DNA of 64,000 bases, from assembly GCF_000002995.4 (NCBI RefSeq), contig NW_025062475.1, positions 10,544,187-10,608,186 on the forward strand, written 5' to 3'. Source of the DNA: Brugia malayi (Eukaryota; Nematoda; Chromadorea; Rhabditida; Onchocercidae). This document shows, piece by piece, positions 11,701 to 24,494 of this stretch (the first letter of the stretch is position 1; each line of letters starts with the position of its first letter). Under the pieces are notes generated by a model, which did not search any database, was not told the DNA's origin, and saw only the letters and a list, made by a program, of their open reading frames with translations. Made by a program: the position numbers and the translations under genes.

Positions 11701-13501
11701 TCATAAAACTTTGTAAATTTCGTAAACTTTTTCTTTTTTAAACATTAATGGTCAATGATTAATTCAGGTTTGGAAAATCTAGCCAGTTTACGTCATTTAC
11801 GATTGCTAAGACTTGCTGGTTGTTGTTATGCTGATGATTGGATGATGTCACGAATTGGTGCGTTGTTCCCGGAATCACTTGAAATGCTAGATCTTAGTGA
11901 CTGTACTCGAATCACAGCCAAAGGCTTGGCTGGTCTACGAACGCTTAAGAAATTGCGCTATCTTCGTTTAGAAGGAATGGATCATGTCAAGGTATTGATA
12001 TTGTTATTAGAGGACACGTTTTTCAGAGCAAGTTAAAATTTTTTGCATTTTTTTTTTTTTTTTTTTTTGTAAGAATGGGTATGGAAAGATAAGAAACACA
12101 ACATGCAGTAACAATATTACCTAAATGATAATTATTTAATTATGGATGATTATTTAGTGTAATAATATTCAGATGTTCTCATTCTTCCAGTGCTGATAAA
12201 AATAAACAGAAGAATGTGAAATATAATTACATTTTAGAGGATAATTTAGGATATTGCAAAAACGGCTTTGTTATTGGAAGAATCGATTCCAAATTTGAGA
12301 ATATTTGGAATCAGTTATGAAAATGCTATGCAATTACTGCAGAAGGAAATTGAACTTTTGGCAAACGATAGGGTTATCACGGATGCAAAAGGTTGTGTTT
12401 TGAGAGTACTACAATTCAAGTACTAAGTACGGTTTATAGTCGATTCAGGAACAGATGGCAAAGATAAGGTAAAAGCAGTAAGAAAAATCTGGAAACTCGA
12501 GATTGTGGTATTATTTGTTCAAGATTTGAGCAATACTCTGATCAAAGTATATGATTTCAATTTTATTTGTCAAGATTTCTCAAAAGCCTTCAACGACGAT
12601 AATTTTTATGAGTGAAAAAATGCGAAGCTATTTAAAGGTAATGCATACGCTGAAGATGATGATGGGCGATTATTTTATGTTGCTGGTCGAGTAAACGAAC
12701 GACCTGCTGTTACGGATGATGACAAACCGTTAATGACAAGGTTTTGCTTTTTAATTTTAAACTAAAGAATGTTCTTTTTTTTGCGCAGTATTCATATATG
12801 TGTCATTATAGTTATTTGTGTACATAACATAGAAGAGTAAAATGGAAAACATTAGGCAGTCTTTCCTTTTTATTTTTCTTAACTGCATGGAATAATGCGC
12901 CTTTTATTAATCATTAAGATTGGAGAAATTTTTTCTTTTTATTTTCTCTCGAATTCATTTTGTAAAAAAAAAAAAAAAAAAGAATTCCACATAGCATTCG
13001 GATATTTGTAGTACAATTCGGCGGGAGCTTCCTGAAATGGAAATTGCTGAATTCGAACGACTGGACGAACTTTCGGGTGGTAAATTACGACATTTATTAG
13101 TGGGTTCACCTAGTGGTTATTCATGGACACAAGAGGTAGTGAATAATTTCTCTTTTATCAGTTATAAGGTGAAAGCATATGTTTATAAATGATAGAAAGT
13201 AAAAATTAAACGAAATGCAGAGTTGTCGGAAAAAATTGTTTGCAATATAACATAATGAGATTTGATTTAAATAATGCCTCGATGAACAAGAAAGGAGTCA
13301 ATTTTACAATGCTTTTTAAAGGTGGAAACGATTCTGAGTTTTGAAGAAAAATGGAAGAAGAAGCGTGGTATTCCTGTTGATCAAAAACTTTTGCCAAAAT
13401 CAAAACGCATGCCACAGTTAAAAGATCCGGTGGTATCGACCAATAATTCATTACTTGATAAACAGGAAGAACATATATTAATCGAAGATAAGATGAGATA
13501 A
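8701..13501 (+). CDS. DMAC2/ATP5SL-like leucine-rich repeat mitochondrial protein
   Basis: Exons 8701-8908, 9337-9484, 11265-11470, 11768-11991, 12250-12391, 12638-12740, 13012-13135 and 13322-13501 are phase-consistent and give 444 aa. The relatives in the ATP5S/DMAC2 group are mitochondrial LRR proteins; DMAC2 aids assembly of the complex I distal membrane arm. The recognisable core is FIPERLLFLGPDLAAAHFL, then a WIKK segment, an EGLENLASLRHLRLLRLAGC repeat with the paired-Asp ADDW, and LEMLDLSDCTRIT, as in that group. The first residues are basic and suit a mitochondrial presequence; an in-frame ATG at 8674 is an alternative start. About 150 residues after the LRR region (acidic, ending Lys-rich) exceed the human protein and are unrecognised. 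Exon 2 has two in-frame acceptors nine bases apart (9328 and 9337). Intron 2 contains an antisense gene. Confidence 0.85.
10036..10733 (-). CDS. secreted ten-cysteine three-finger (Ly6/uPAR-like or ET-module) protein, nested
   Basis: Two exons on the minus strand, 10733-10494 (donor GAG|GTAAGA) and 10320-10036, join in phase 0 to give 174 aa. A hydrophobic signal peptide runs from Met 10712 (or Met 10733) to about AAAVRC. The mature part has ten cysteines and ends in the CCxxDxCN type motif LCCCNQDWCN, typical of three-finger/Ly6 folds and of the nematode ET module. A sequon NIT starts exon 2. A roughly 36-residue charged tail follows, with no hydrophobic GPI-anchor segment, so secretion is more likely than membrane anchoring. 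The whole gene sits inside intron 2 of the DMAC2-like gene on the opposite strand, implying its own promoter at about 10.75-11.2 kb. Ligand and function are not deducible. Confidence 0.8.
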
Positions 13502-14968
13502 TTGAAAAGAAAATCAATGAGTCTTCTTTTGTTTATTTTTTAGGATCTATTCTGATTGTAGTCAAGGATTGAGCTTTAATATTGTGCTGCGTGAAAGTAT
13601 AATATCACTGCTTAAGGCTTGAAGCCATATGTGATTTTGAAATTTTAATTGTGTAATTTTTAATGTTCTAAGGCCTATCCTAGACAGTTGTTGATATTCA
13701 TCTTTTAGTTCATACAGTACGGTGTTTCTGTCTGTTTTACGTGACCAAATACTCATATGCATCAAATCTTCATATATATGCACCAATTCATATAATTTTA
13801 AAATATACGTAATCTATTCTCAATGTGATTTAATCATAATCAGAGTTAGAAAATGCTCAAAAATTTAATAGACTGTGATTGAATTGTAATATACTTCAGT
13901 CTTCTTCACACACTTTATTTCACATTAATTTCTTTATAGATTTATCACATCAGTGGTTACCAATAAGCTTTTACGACCGAAATGTTGAAGCACTGAAAGA
14001 AATATTTTATAAATCTTCATATATGATAATATAGAAAGCATAATTTAAACGATTTTCTGATGAAACTATGATAATGATAATAGCAAGCGACTAATTAATT
14101 GCATGCAAAACAACAATTTCCATTCTGTTGAGACCAAATAAGATTGCCAGTTGTGAGTAGATTATTGGAATGTTAGGCAGATTGAAATTGAATTCAATAA
14201 AGTACACTTTAATTCAATATTTGATATATCGCACTTTACTTCGATGATTGAATCAGTGATAGCGATTGATTTGAATTAACAATGGAAAGGATGAAACTGT
14301 AAAAAAAAAGTAAAAATATTGGCCTATAAAATTGGCCAACAGATTTTTTGAGTATGGAATTTGCTTGATAAGTTTTTCAAAACTAGAAGGAAGAAATTTT
14401 ATTTTTTTTATTTTCCAAATTTCACTTTTATTTTTTCTTAAATCAGCAGTCGTAGATAGAAGTGGACAAGATTGGATATCTATATACCGGTACGTTTGCT
14501 TCGGTTAAAAAACTTTGTTGAGAGGAAATTGATTTTCGATCACTTTTGGACATTGCAGAAATTAGTCCCTCAAAGTATTTTTTATCATTTTGAAATGATA
14601 GAAGCGGTAAGTTTGATTAATTTCATTTGGATAACAATTATCTGAGGGAGAGACTTCCAAACATATTTTCTCGGTTTGTCTTTGCAGTTGAACAAACGCA
14701 GTTGAACAAACAAATTACAAATTAATAAACAATATTATATATTTAGACAAAAATATTACGAGGTAACCGCTATATTTATTAATTCCTGAAATCTTATTTA
14801 TTGAAAATGTAATTTTTCTTTTAATCAATAGTGAAAATGTTTTTCATCTTAAGAATTTTACAGTTTTTTTATTGTAAATAATTTCAAAATAAAAATTCTA
14901 TTCCCACCCTTTTTTCTTCTGCCACTTTTCATCCATTCCACTGATAAATTTCTAAAAATTGTCAATTA
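13502..14968. other. tail-to-tail intergenic region
   Basis: Lies between the 3' ends of the + strand DMAC2-like gene and the - strand astacin gene. AT-rich; it should hold both 3' UTRs. No convincing ORF, RNA gene or repeat was seen. Confidence 0.5.
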
Positions 14969-17900
14969 TCAACAAGCACCGCAAGTTTTTGCACATAAAT
15001 TCACTTTTTCATCACATTCATTGAAAAAAAGCGCCAGCTTACATGTTATATAACTTCCCCTGTCTTCACATTTTTTTGTTGGTTTTTTCGGTGTTCTATT
15101 GTTGTTGTTATTTCTGTTGTTATTGTTGTCGTTGTTGTCATTGTTGTTATTCGAGCAAAAACCACAAGAGAAAGGACAAATAGTTTTCATCGAATAATGT
15201 GGAAAGAAATCATCACAATCCGTAATTCGTACTAAGATTGGACATGAATAATCAAGGTCACGACAAGTAGTTGCTGAAATTTGTTTTTATTTTTATGAAA
15301 CTTAATAGAAATGTTGGAAATAAATTCAATATGTTCAAGAATGAATTGTTTATATTTCTAAAGTAATTTGCTTGATTAAATGCACATAAATTAGAACTTT
15401 TGTTAATTAAAGATTTCATAATTAACTTACTTGTGAGTTCTAAATTGCCTGTTGATAGGCCAATAGGTTTACCAGTAGTGACAATAGCATTATTAGAAGT
15501 AGTAACGGTTGTATACCGTATTTGTGCAGTATCAGCAGGTACTTCTGATGACAAGTCTAATATTATTGTCTCTATTTCAGACTTTGTTGTTTTTGGTGGC
15601 GGTGGTGGTGGTGCTGGTGTTGCTGTTGGTGCTTTTGGTTTGTTTATCAGTTGGTCAGAACAGGTACCACATGATTTTGGGCATAAATCATTGGCAATTT
15701 TCTTGCTATTTGAGCAATAATCGAAAATTGATAACGACCAAATGATGCAACGCCAGCTTTTATCACTACACTCAGCAGTGGGCTGAAAGTAAACACAATG
15801 ATAAAAATTTCAAAGACTATCCAGGATTAATTAATTGATCAGTATTAAAAAGATGCAAAGATTGAGGAAAATAGGATAAATTGGACTATCACATTGTTAG
15901 AAGAAAAGTGATATGATAATAGGGATGAAAATTTATTGCTATGATATGATAATAGGGATGAAAATTTATTGCTATGATATGATAATAGGGATGAAAATTT
16001 ATTGCTATGATATGATAATAGGGATGAAAATGATATGATAATAGGGATGAAAGCTATCTATATTTGTCCCATCTATTCTATTAATTTGTTCATCTGCTCA
16101 TATCTCATATCAGTTTATGTTATTACTCATTAAAATCTTTTAGGGCAAAACAAAAAATTCAAATGTTTGAGTGGTTCTTCAAAAATTTTTGTTTCATTTA
16201 AAATTTTATTAATAGCTAATAATAAAAAGGAATACTTGAAGAAAATAAGCATAATAAGTAGTTCAACTTGTCACTATTTGTAAAAAAAGAATGAGTAATC
16301 AATGACTGAGGTAGTTTAAAATATGACGATATCACGAATAAACAATGTCACAACCACTAACAACAACGACAACAGAAAACAACAACAATAGCAACAACAC
16401 AAAATAACATAGCACAACACAACACACATTAAACATTTATTTAGATTACGTTGAATTGAATTATTTTTTTTTAGACAAATGTTATATTTATGCATAAAAT
16501 AAACTAAATATACGTATGAAACGAAGAATTATTGTTGACAAAATTATGTGAGTGATGTTTGTTAGTTGTTGCATTGTTTACAAATGTTCCCTTTCTTATG
16601 CTTAATCATCCGTCTTGTTTTTTCATCATTTACTCAAATATTTAATTTTAATCCATTGCCTATTGATAAAATTTACGCTTCCAATCAAACTGTTACTCCA
16701 CTTAATAAATTTTTGCTTAATTGATCCTTTTCGGAAAAATCTAACTTTTAGCGGCACTACTGGCCTCGTAACCTCAGCGATATCTTCAATCGAATTTTCA
16801 TCAATAATAATTTTGGGTTTTGATTTTCGTGAACAAGAATATAATTTATTGATTTTTCGTATATCAATTTTCGATAACGATTCACGTTGTCCCATTTCAC
16901 CTGCACCGGGCTAAAAAAAAAAAGAAAAAATAAATTCATGAAATAATTCAGCAAAATTTAATGTGCAATAATTGTTAATACTATTTAAATTTAAAAATTT
17001 AACTAACAACAATTTTCGATTTTTTTCTACAAACTTCTATTATGTGATTTTAATGCCTCAATTAAAAGTTCAAAAAAATTTTATGTATTTATTTTGTACT
17101 ATTTTTAGTTTTTTCATTTTTTTTTTTTTTTTTTAAAATTAATCAAAAAATGAAAACCTTAAGAGCAATAATTGTTCGACGTCCATTACCGCTAAATGCA
17201 TATGGCCCATAATGCATGATTGATGAGTAATCATAAGGTTCACTGAGTATGTCGAGATGTCGCAGACTTTGCTTATCAAATTGATCTTCCGCACCTCGCA
17301 TCACATTTTGCCACATAATTTCAATATACTCATCACGATCAGGCCTTAACATCACAAATTGTTTACACAACTATTCTGCATTTTTATGATTTGCAGTCTT
17401 TCATAAAATCATAATTGCTCTTTATGCTTTTTTTAAAATTTAAATGCTTGTTTTTAATCTCGTGATATTTCAAGAATGATATTCAAATTGTTTTAAGAAA
17501 GAAGTCAATTTAGATTTAAGTTTATTTGAATTTTTAATTGTGAAGAAGTCGATTCTTTATTTTTTGGAGCAGTAATTCATATATTCCAAATAATTCATTA
17601 ATTAATTTTTCAGATTCATTTAATTGCTGCAAACTTTTTTAAATATAATCTTATATACAACAATCTTTTTCCCCAATAATTTCTCTTCAAAAAGAAAATA
17701 TTGCATATTTTTTGTCTTACTTCATTTTTACACCCCAAAATATCACTTTATATTTTTGCTTCTTAAATTAAAAAAGAATTATTAACTCAGAAAAAAGTTT
17801 AAGTTAATAATATCAAATCATTAATTTAATTGTCGAACCATTGCAGGGATTTTTCTTTCTTAAATTTAGACATTTAGCTAATTGATAGTTTGTAAATTAA

Positions 17901-19307
17901 ATATTTAATAAAGGACGGTAATTAAACAAAAGTCGTCTACTAGTTTTTATAAAAGCTAACTTTTCAGGTTTTAATTTATATATTGTTCAAATAAAAATAA
18001 GAAAATTATTATTGTTATTATTAATTTATTATTATTACTATTATTATTTATTATTATTATTATTACTATTATTAATTAATTACTATTATTATTGTTACTA
18101 ATTTGTTATTATTACTATTATTATTTACTATTATTATTACTATTGTTAATCCATTATTATCATTATTACTATTATTACTAATTTATTATTATTATACCTG
18201 GATTGTTCATGAAAAAAGCCAACAGCATGCATTAATTCATGAATTATAGTACCGGACTGAATGCAATCCGCCTCTAATGAAAGCAGTTGACGTCCACCAG
18301 CACGTCCGACTAATGAATAGCAACCGTCATGTGGCATAATGTAAAGATAATCACTGTGTTGATTATGAACACGTGGAACAAATCTAACACAGCTTATGTC
18401 ATGAAATTTTCGCATTGCTTTTGCAATTACTGAACGTGAATACGGTCCGTAACGTGAACTAATTGCGTATGGAATTTCACCGTTTGGCCAACGTCTAAAA
18501 TAATAATTTATTAGTTAATTTCTCTTAAAAAGTATATATATATATATAGCAAGATTTGAATGAAATAAATTTTCATAATTGATAATTTCTGAATTTCAGT
18601 TATTTATTGTTGAATGATTTATGACGGAAAATTCATTTTATATTATCACTCTGTAATTATTGCTTATTGCGATTTAATAAAATAGAAAAAATATTAGAAA
18701 AAACTATTTGCATTTTTTCTAAAATTTAAATGATACCTGTAAAATTGTCTCACAGCACTTCGTTCTAAACGACTATTTCGATAATCAATAAATCCTTTAA
18801 AACTTGGTAAAACTATATCGCCTTCAGTCATGTTACCCATTGTTGGATCAGGTTTTATTTGAATACCTAACAATGTAAGGTTATACTCTTCTTCTGGCGC
18901 TTTTGCAAAATCATCATCTGTTAGCGTAGTTTCTTCATCAATTCCATTTTCAATGATAATCTGCAAATAAAGTAAAGGCAAAAACTTTGTTAAAGATAAT
19001 GAACATTTTTGAAATTTATTGTAGTTGTGCTATAGAAATTTTGGGTACTGTAAAATTTTATTTTAAATTTTATTGAAATCTAAATTTAGCAACGATAAAT
19101 TAACTTTAAATTTAGCAAAATTTGACTGGTTTTTTTGGCTTTTTATATTAAAATCCAAGACTTATGTATAATTAAAAGTTATGTGTGTTATACAAGCTAA
19201 CAAAATTCAAAGTATCTTACATCTTCAAGTTTTATGGCTGTTGCTAAATTTAGCAATGATACAAATTGGATTATTAAGAGATATACACATTTTGATAGTA
19301 ATGCCAT
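14969..19307 (-). CDS. astacin-family zinc metalloprotease with three ShK domains (NAS type)
   Basis: Exons 19307-19221, 18960-18737, 18494-18198, 17344-17158, 16910-16773, 15782-15431 and 15273-14969 join in phase to give 529 aa. It is predicted to be a secreted endopeptidase. A signal peptide covers residues 1-24. The propeptide carries EGDIVLP, whose Asp should cap the zinc (the astacin aspartate switch). The mature enzyme starts near RRWPNGEIPYA (about residue 104). The zinc site HELMHAVGFFHEQSR (His 189, 193 and 199; Glu 190) and the Met-turn SIMHY (244-248) are intact. The C-terminal half has three six-Cys ShK domains ending in CPKSCGTC, CPFSCGFC and CAKTCGAC, separated by a Pro/Thr linker and an Asn-rich linker. 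Exon 5 could use a second in-phase donor at 16746. C. elegans NAS proteins with ShK tails are the nearest type; I cannot fix the ortholog. Confidence 0.93.
15909..16052. repeat. 33-bp tandem repeat, four full or near-full units plus a partial
   Basis: Units start at 15909, 15942, 15975 and 16008 with a period of exactly 33. A fourth unit is cut to 23 bp, and a fifth partial starts at 16031. The core is GATATGATAATAGGGATG. The full units are essentially identical, so this is a young minisatellite within an astacin intron. Confidence 0.95.
18005..18195. repeat. imperfect ATT/ACT triplet tract
   Basis: About 190 bp of ATT triplets with interspersed ACT and AAT, ending next to the exon 3 donor of the astacin gene (18197). 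A long low-complexity intron end like this may vary in length between isolates. Confidence 0.85.
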
Positions 19308-21347
19308 TACTGAACTGAAATCAATAAGTTATAAGAAATAAAAATAATATACAATAATAATTCATTAATTAGTGAATACTGTATTCATTATATGTGTTCA
19401 TACAGCACATCGTATTAATTTCATTTATTTCAAGTAATGGGCGGAGAGAAAAAATTGAACATTCAGGGAGAAATATGTTTAATACCGTGGCAAAATTACT
19501 GTGTTTTCGTTTCCGCTAATATTTGGGAATTGAAATTGCATAAATTCATTAATTGAATTCGAGAATCTTACATAAGTTTTTAACTAGCTAATCTCTTTTC
19601 GGATATAGTTATGATCAATTCCTAAGTTTTATCTAATACAGTTGGTATTTATTCAATTATATTTTACCATCGACATTTATTTATTTAAGATTAATTTTCA
19701 AACCTTTTTTCAGTCATTTTTTTAAGAATTTAGAAATTAAAAATGGCAAAGCAGAAACGTGAAAAAAGTGAAAAGAACGACGAATATGTCATATGCCAAT
19801 CATTTTAGGGAATAGGAAGAAAAGGATAAGAAAATTCAATAAAATCAGAATAGCAAAAAAATAAAAAAATAAAAATGTGAACAAACTCATAGCACAGCGA
19901 TAGCCTTTTATGTATAATAGTTTATAAAGCAGAAATGAAAAAAAATGGAATGACATAAAATATTAGTATAATTTCATAAACTTTTTTTCAGTCCGTAAAA
20001 ATTTTTTGGCCAAATCTTTTGTTCCTTTAAATATTTAAAATTTAACTTCCTCAATTAACAATGATAAAATGGTTGGATTTATTAAGTAATGAGCATGAAA
20101 TTGTACTTTTAATACTTTCCGTTCCATCTCGCCGCGATTATATAAGTTCAAAATTTAAAACTTTCACAATTTGTTTTCAATCATACAAATATGTTCTCAG
20201 AGCTATCATCAGTTTATAGTATTTAAAAAAAAGAAAAATTAAAAAAAAGTTATTTATATATATATATAATGCATTTTGTTTTACAGAAATTTTCAGATGT
20301 TTTCAGATGCAATTGCAAAATTTTTCAGTGCAAATTTAAAAAAGAAAAATGAAATAAAACCAGAAAAAAGCAGGAAAATTTTTAATTGAAAAAATTCAAA
20401 TGTTGAAATTTTAATTTTATACTGCACGCTTAATATAATTGCATAAGAGATATTTTTCTATGTAAAATTGATGATAACAATTATTTCCATCTTTCTGTTT
20501 GAATAAATGATAATTAAATCATTGATAATTTTGAAAGGAAAGAGTAATGATATGATGTTAATGATGATGATGACGATACGATGATAATAACAGTCAAGTG
20601 AATGACCTCGAATGAAACATTTAACATAATCATTAGTTGCTTTCACTTTTATTATGCAATTAATTCACTTGTAGCAAATAATTGCATTTATCAAGGTCAA
20701 AGGTTTCAATTTTCTGCTACAATGTGCATTTGAAAAATTGAAAATAAAATATAAGGGCAATGAAATGAGAAAAAAAAAGGTAATAATTTGAAAAATTCTA
20801 GTAAATTCTAATTTACATCCAGCTTATCAAAATTATTCTATCAGTTTTTTTTTTTTTTTTTGCTTCTATTCAGAATGATTCGAATTGAGAAAATGTATAT
20901 ATTTCGAGATTGGAGGAAATGACAGAATACGAAATCATTTGTTCCTTTTGAAAAATGCATTTAAAAAGGAGGAAATGACGAAGTATGAAAACTTTCTTCC
21001 TATATCATTTGATATTTTTTAAAATATATATGTATATATAAGGAAAGGGAAAATTATAAAATATGAAATATTGTGTTATTTAATGAATTAAAAAAAAATT
21101 TGTATGAATTATTAATTATGCATGATTCCCAAAGTGCTTCGAAAAAATTTCTTTCCTCGAACTTCCTCCGAATTTTCAATATTTTTCTTTTGAAATTATA
21201 TATATATACATACTTATTTATTTAATTTTTAGAATAATTCATTTTTTGAAGAAATATTTTAAAAAATTACTAATGAAAAAAAAAAAAAAAAACAAATAAT
21301 TATAAAATATAAAACTGTGCGTTATTTTGGTTGTTGTTGGATCCGTT

Positions 21348-21395
21348 GTCAAGTATACTAGACGTACGTGAGTCAAGTATACTAGACGTGCGTAA
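21348..21395. repeat. 24-bp tandem duplication with palindromic cores
   Basis: Two adjacent 24-bp units (21348-21371 and 21372-21395), each reading GTCAAGTATACTAGACGT followed by RCGTRA. The units carry the self-complementary AGTATACT and, in unit 1, ACGTACGT. It lies about 2 kb upstream of the astacin start; a role as a protein-binding site is only a guess. Confidence 0.8.
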
Positions 21396-21591
21396 GTAAT
21401 TACTTCACGTATAATGCATATCTAAATTCTTTTTCGAGATAATCTTCAAATTTTGTTCTCTTCAATACGTTTGCATATTGTTATTTTGATGACTTAATAC
21501 AGTAAATAATTATAATATTTATTTATAAAGCATGCAAAAAAAAAAAATGTAAAGAAGTACATAAATACATAAAATGTATTTTAATAAAGAG

Positions 21592-21632
21592 AGAAAAGGA
21601 GAGGGAGAGGGAGAGAGAGAGGGAGAAAGAGA
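21592..21632. repeat. GA-rich microsatellite
   Basis: Purine tract of GAGAGG/GAGA units within the intergenic desert. Confidence 0.85.
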
Positions 21633-24404
21633 TTTTTACAATCTATCGAATTAGTGTCTGACTTTTAATGTTCCATGCTAGAAGTGTAAATGTTATATAT
21701 ATATACATTATTTTTTTTTGCTGTTTCCATTAAAATCATTTTGATGAAAAGGACAAGGAAGAAATTTTCGAAAATGTTTGAACTAAAAAGAATTTCATAT
21801 TTCAGTTGAATGACTAATGAGAGTTATTGTTTTATTAACAAAAAATTCGCCTTTCAAACATTAAATTGTTTTTATTAACAAAAGAAAAATAATCTTTTTT
21901 AAGCATTTTTTTAGATATCAAACATCAAATTTTAATTTCAACAATTTTTTTTAGCAATTTAAAATAAAGTGATTTTTGCAATATTACTGCTAAAAAAGTA
22001 ATTTTCCCTTTTATGACGATATTATTATAAGCAAATTTTCATTACTGTAATGTATGCATTTTCGATAATTTATTCTGAACAGTATAAATTACTGATTAAT
22101 TGAATTTTTTTTCATCTTTGAATAGGAAGCAAAAAAGTGAGTTGGATTTGAATGGCAGATGACAATAAATCAAAATGAATAATGAAAATGATAGTATTTT
22201 CTTTTCCTCTTTTTTTTTTAAAAAAAAAGAAAAGTGACAAACTCTTATTGAAGCATTTTAATCCTTCTTGTTGTTCTCTTATGTTTTCCGCTTTTCTCTA
22301 TTTCCTGATTTCCCAGCAATATTTTGCTTGTCGTTGCATTCATTATCAAAAAAGGTTAGCAAAAAATGAAGTTTTTGTTAAAAAAAAAAAAAAAAAATCT
22401 TTTTCAATTTGTTTATTTTCTATTAAATTAAATGAAAGTGTCAAAAAGATAGCAATGCCAAAAGATCGCAACACTAATTAATTGCAAATATATGTACGTA
22501 CAAAGTTTTACTGATTATTTTGACAAGCAAATTTTGTCAACTTTTTTTTTCAATTTACTCATTACTTACTTCTGATAAAAAAAAAGAAATTTTTGGTTAA
22601 AGAAAAAAATTATATATATCGAATAAGCATAAGAAAGTCATGGTAGCTTTAAACATAATAATTATGATTTTGTTTTAAATAATGTGATTTTCTTCTTTGA
22701 CTGATTAATGAAAACGAATTATCTGCTACTTTTGCTTTCTCCAAACTTGCAATACAATATTTGAAAGGAAAAACTTTAATTTGTAATTATTGTTCGCCAA
22801 TATTTTTTTTACCATCGCTTTCTATCATCACTATTTTATGGCATTTAAGTACATTAATTATTAATGATACATTAATGAAAAATGATAATTTATACTGCTA
22901 ACAATAATATGCACTGAAATATGTCAAATGTTTACTTATTACTTGATCGATTAATTGGACTGAAGTTTTGCAATTTCAAATTAAGGACTGAGTGAGTGAT
23001 CGTTTGCTTATTTGCAATGGGGATTTATGTTCATAGATCATTAATTTCTTGAACAATTATTTTCAATCCATTATTAATTTATTTAACAACATTTTCATCC
23101 TATTTAAATTTGATTTAGCTTAACGTTTTTATCAATCTTTCATTGGACTAACAACAGTTTGAGTTAAATTTTCCATGGGAAATAATTCTGTAACGAATTA
23201 TTAAAATAAAATTTTGATACCACAAAATCCCGTTCTTCATAACACGAATATATCGTTTCATTAATAATACCTACCCAAGAATATTCCTATAACATTTTTG
23301 AAAAACTATTAAAAAATAATTGTTGCAGCAATTCTTATCAAATCACAAACAAATCCTAAATACAAAATCCAAAATTTAATAATTAAACAGCGATTAAAAA
23401 AGGTCATAATCTACCGAAGTGTACATTAATTAACGAATTAAACCGCCTTTAATCGACTAAACTATTTCAAGCACCTATTGCAATTGTAAACAAGCATTTA
23501 TAATAGAAAAAACTAAATTAAAAATTGCAAGAATTTCTTCTTAAAAAATTATAAAAATTTAATTGCAACATAAAGAACTCAATTGTCTCAACAGCTAATA
23601 GTAATGGAATAAATAAACAAATGAACTAATCAGTAAATAAAAGGACAAAAGATTGCAAATAAACATAAGGATTCGTAAAAAAAGAAACCTTTATTTTTCT
23701 TTTTACTTGTTTTAAACAACATTCAACAAATTATGGCTAAGAAATGATTCAACTGGTTCTACATATGCATACTTCATACTTATTGCATGTTGTTAAGCAT
23801 GAAGTACAGAAACAAAATTGCTATATTTGCTAGTACAACTGCATTGCCACAAAGGATATTTGCATATGAACTGAACTATTCCTAATGTTAAGAAGAAGAG
23901 ATTAATGAGCGGAAATAAAATGAAATGGGAAATTTACTGAAATCATCCATTGCAATCGGGATTGATCACAATGAATAATGAAGAATGATAACGATGACTC
24001 ATCCATCCATTCATACTTTTGTTGAATCATTTGTTTCTTTTTTTTGTAACTTACAATGAGAAACTATATCTATTTCCTTCTTTTTTTCTTTTATTTTTGT
24101 ATTTTCATATTTACCCATTGCTTTACTTGATGACCTCTCCCACTCGCTATTCTTATCGGTTTGCACAATAGTGGAATGTATTTATGTATATTACATCAAA
24201 CTAAGATAAATAATGGCTGTCAGCTATTAATGTAAAGAGAGACAAAGGGAGAAGGGAAAAGAAATTGCTTAGTTGTTAATCATTCCTTATTATACTCCCA
24301 CGTACAGCAAATCCATACAAAATATTTTAGTTATTTGATGCTTAAAATATGAATAATTTCCGTAAATATTTTAAAATAGATCAATAATAATGAGTAATCA
24401 ATAA

Positions 24405-24494
24405 ACAATAATAATAATAAATAATAATAATAAAATAATAATAATAAATTAATAGTAATAATAATTATAATAATAATAATAAATAATAAAATAG
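24405..24494. repeat. TAA trinucleotide microsatellite
   Basis: Interrupted array of TAA/AAT triplets over about 90 bp. Confidence 0.9.

Noticed and set aside
15400..15745. plus-strand ORFs rich in Gly/Val/Leu
   Set aside because: Antisense of the Pro/Thr linker and ShK exon of the astacin gene.
22182..22481. 99-codon ORF in the gene desert
   Set aside because: Consists of Phe/Lys homopolymer translations from T and A runs.
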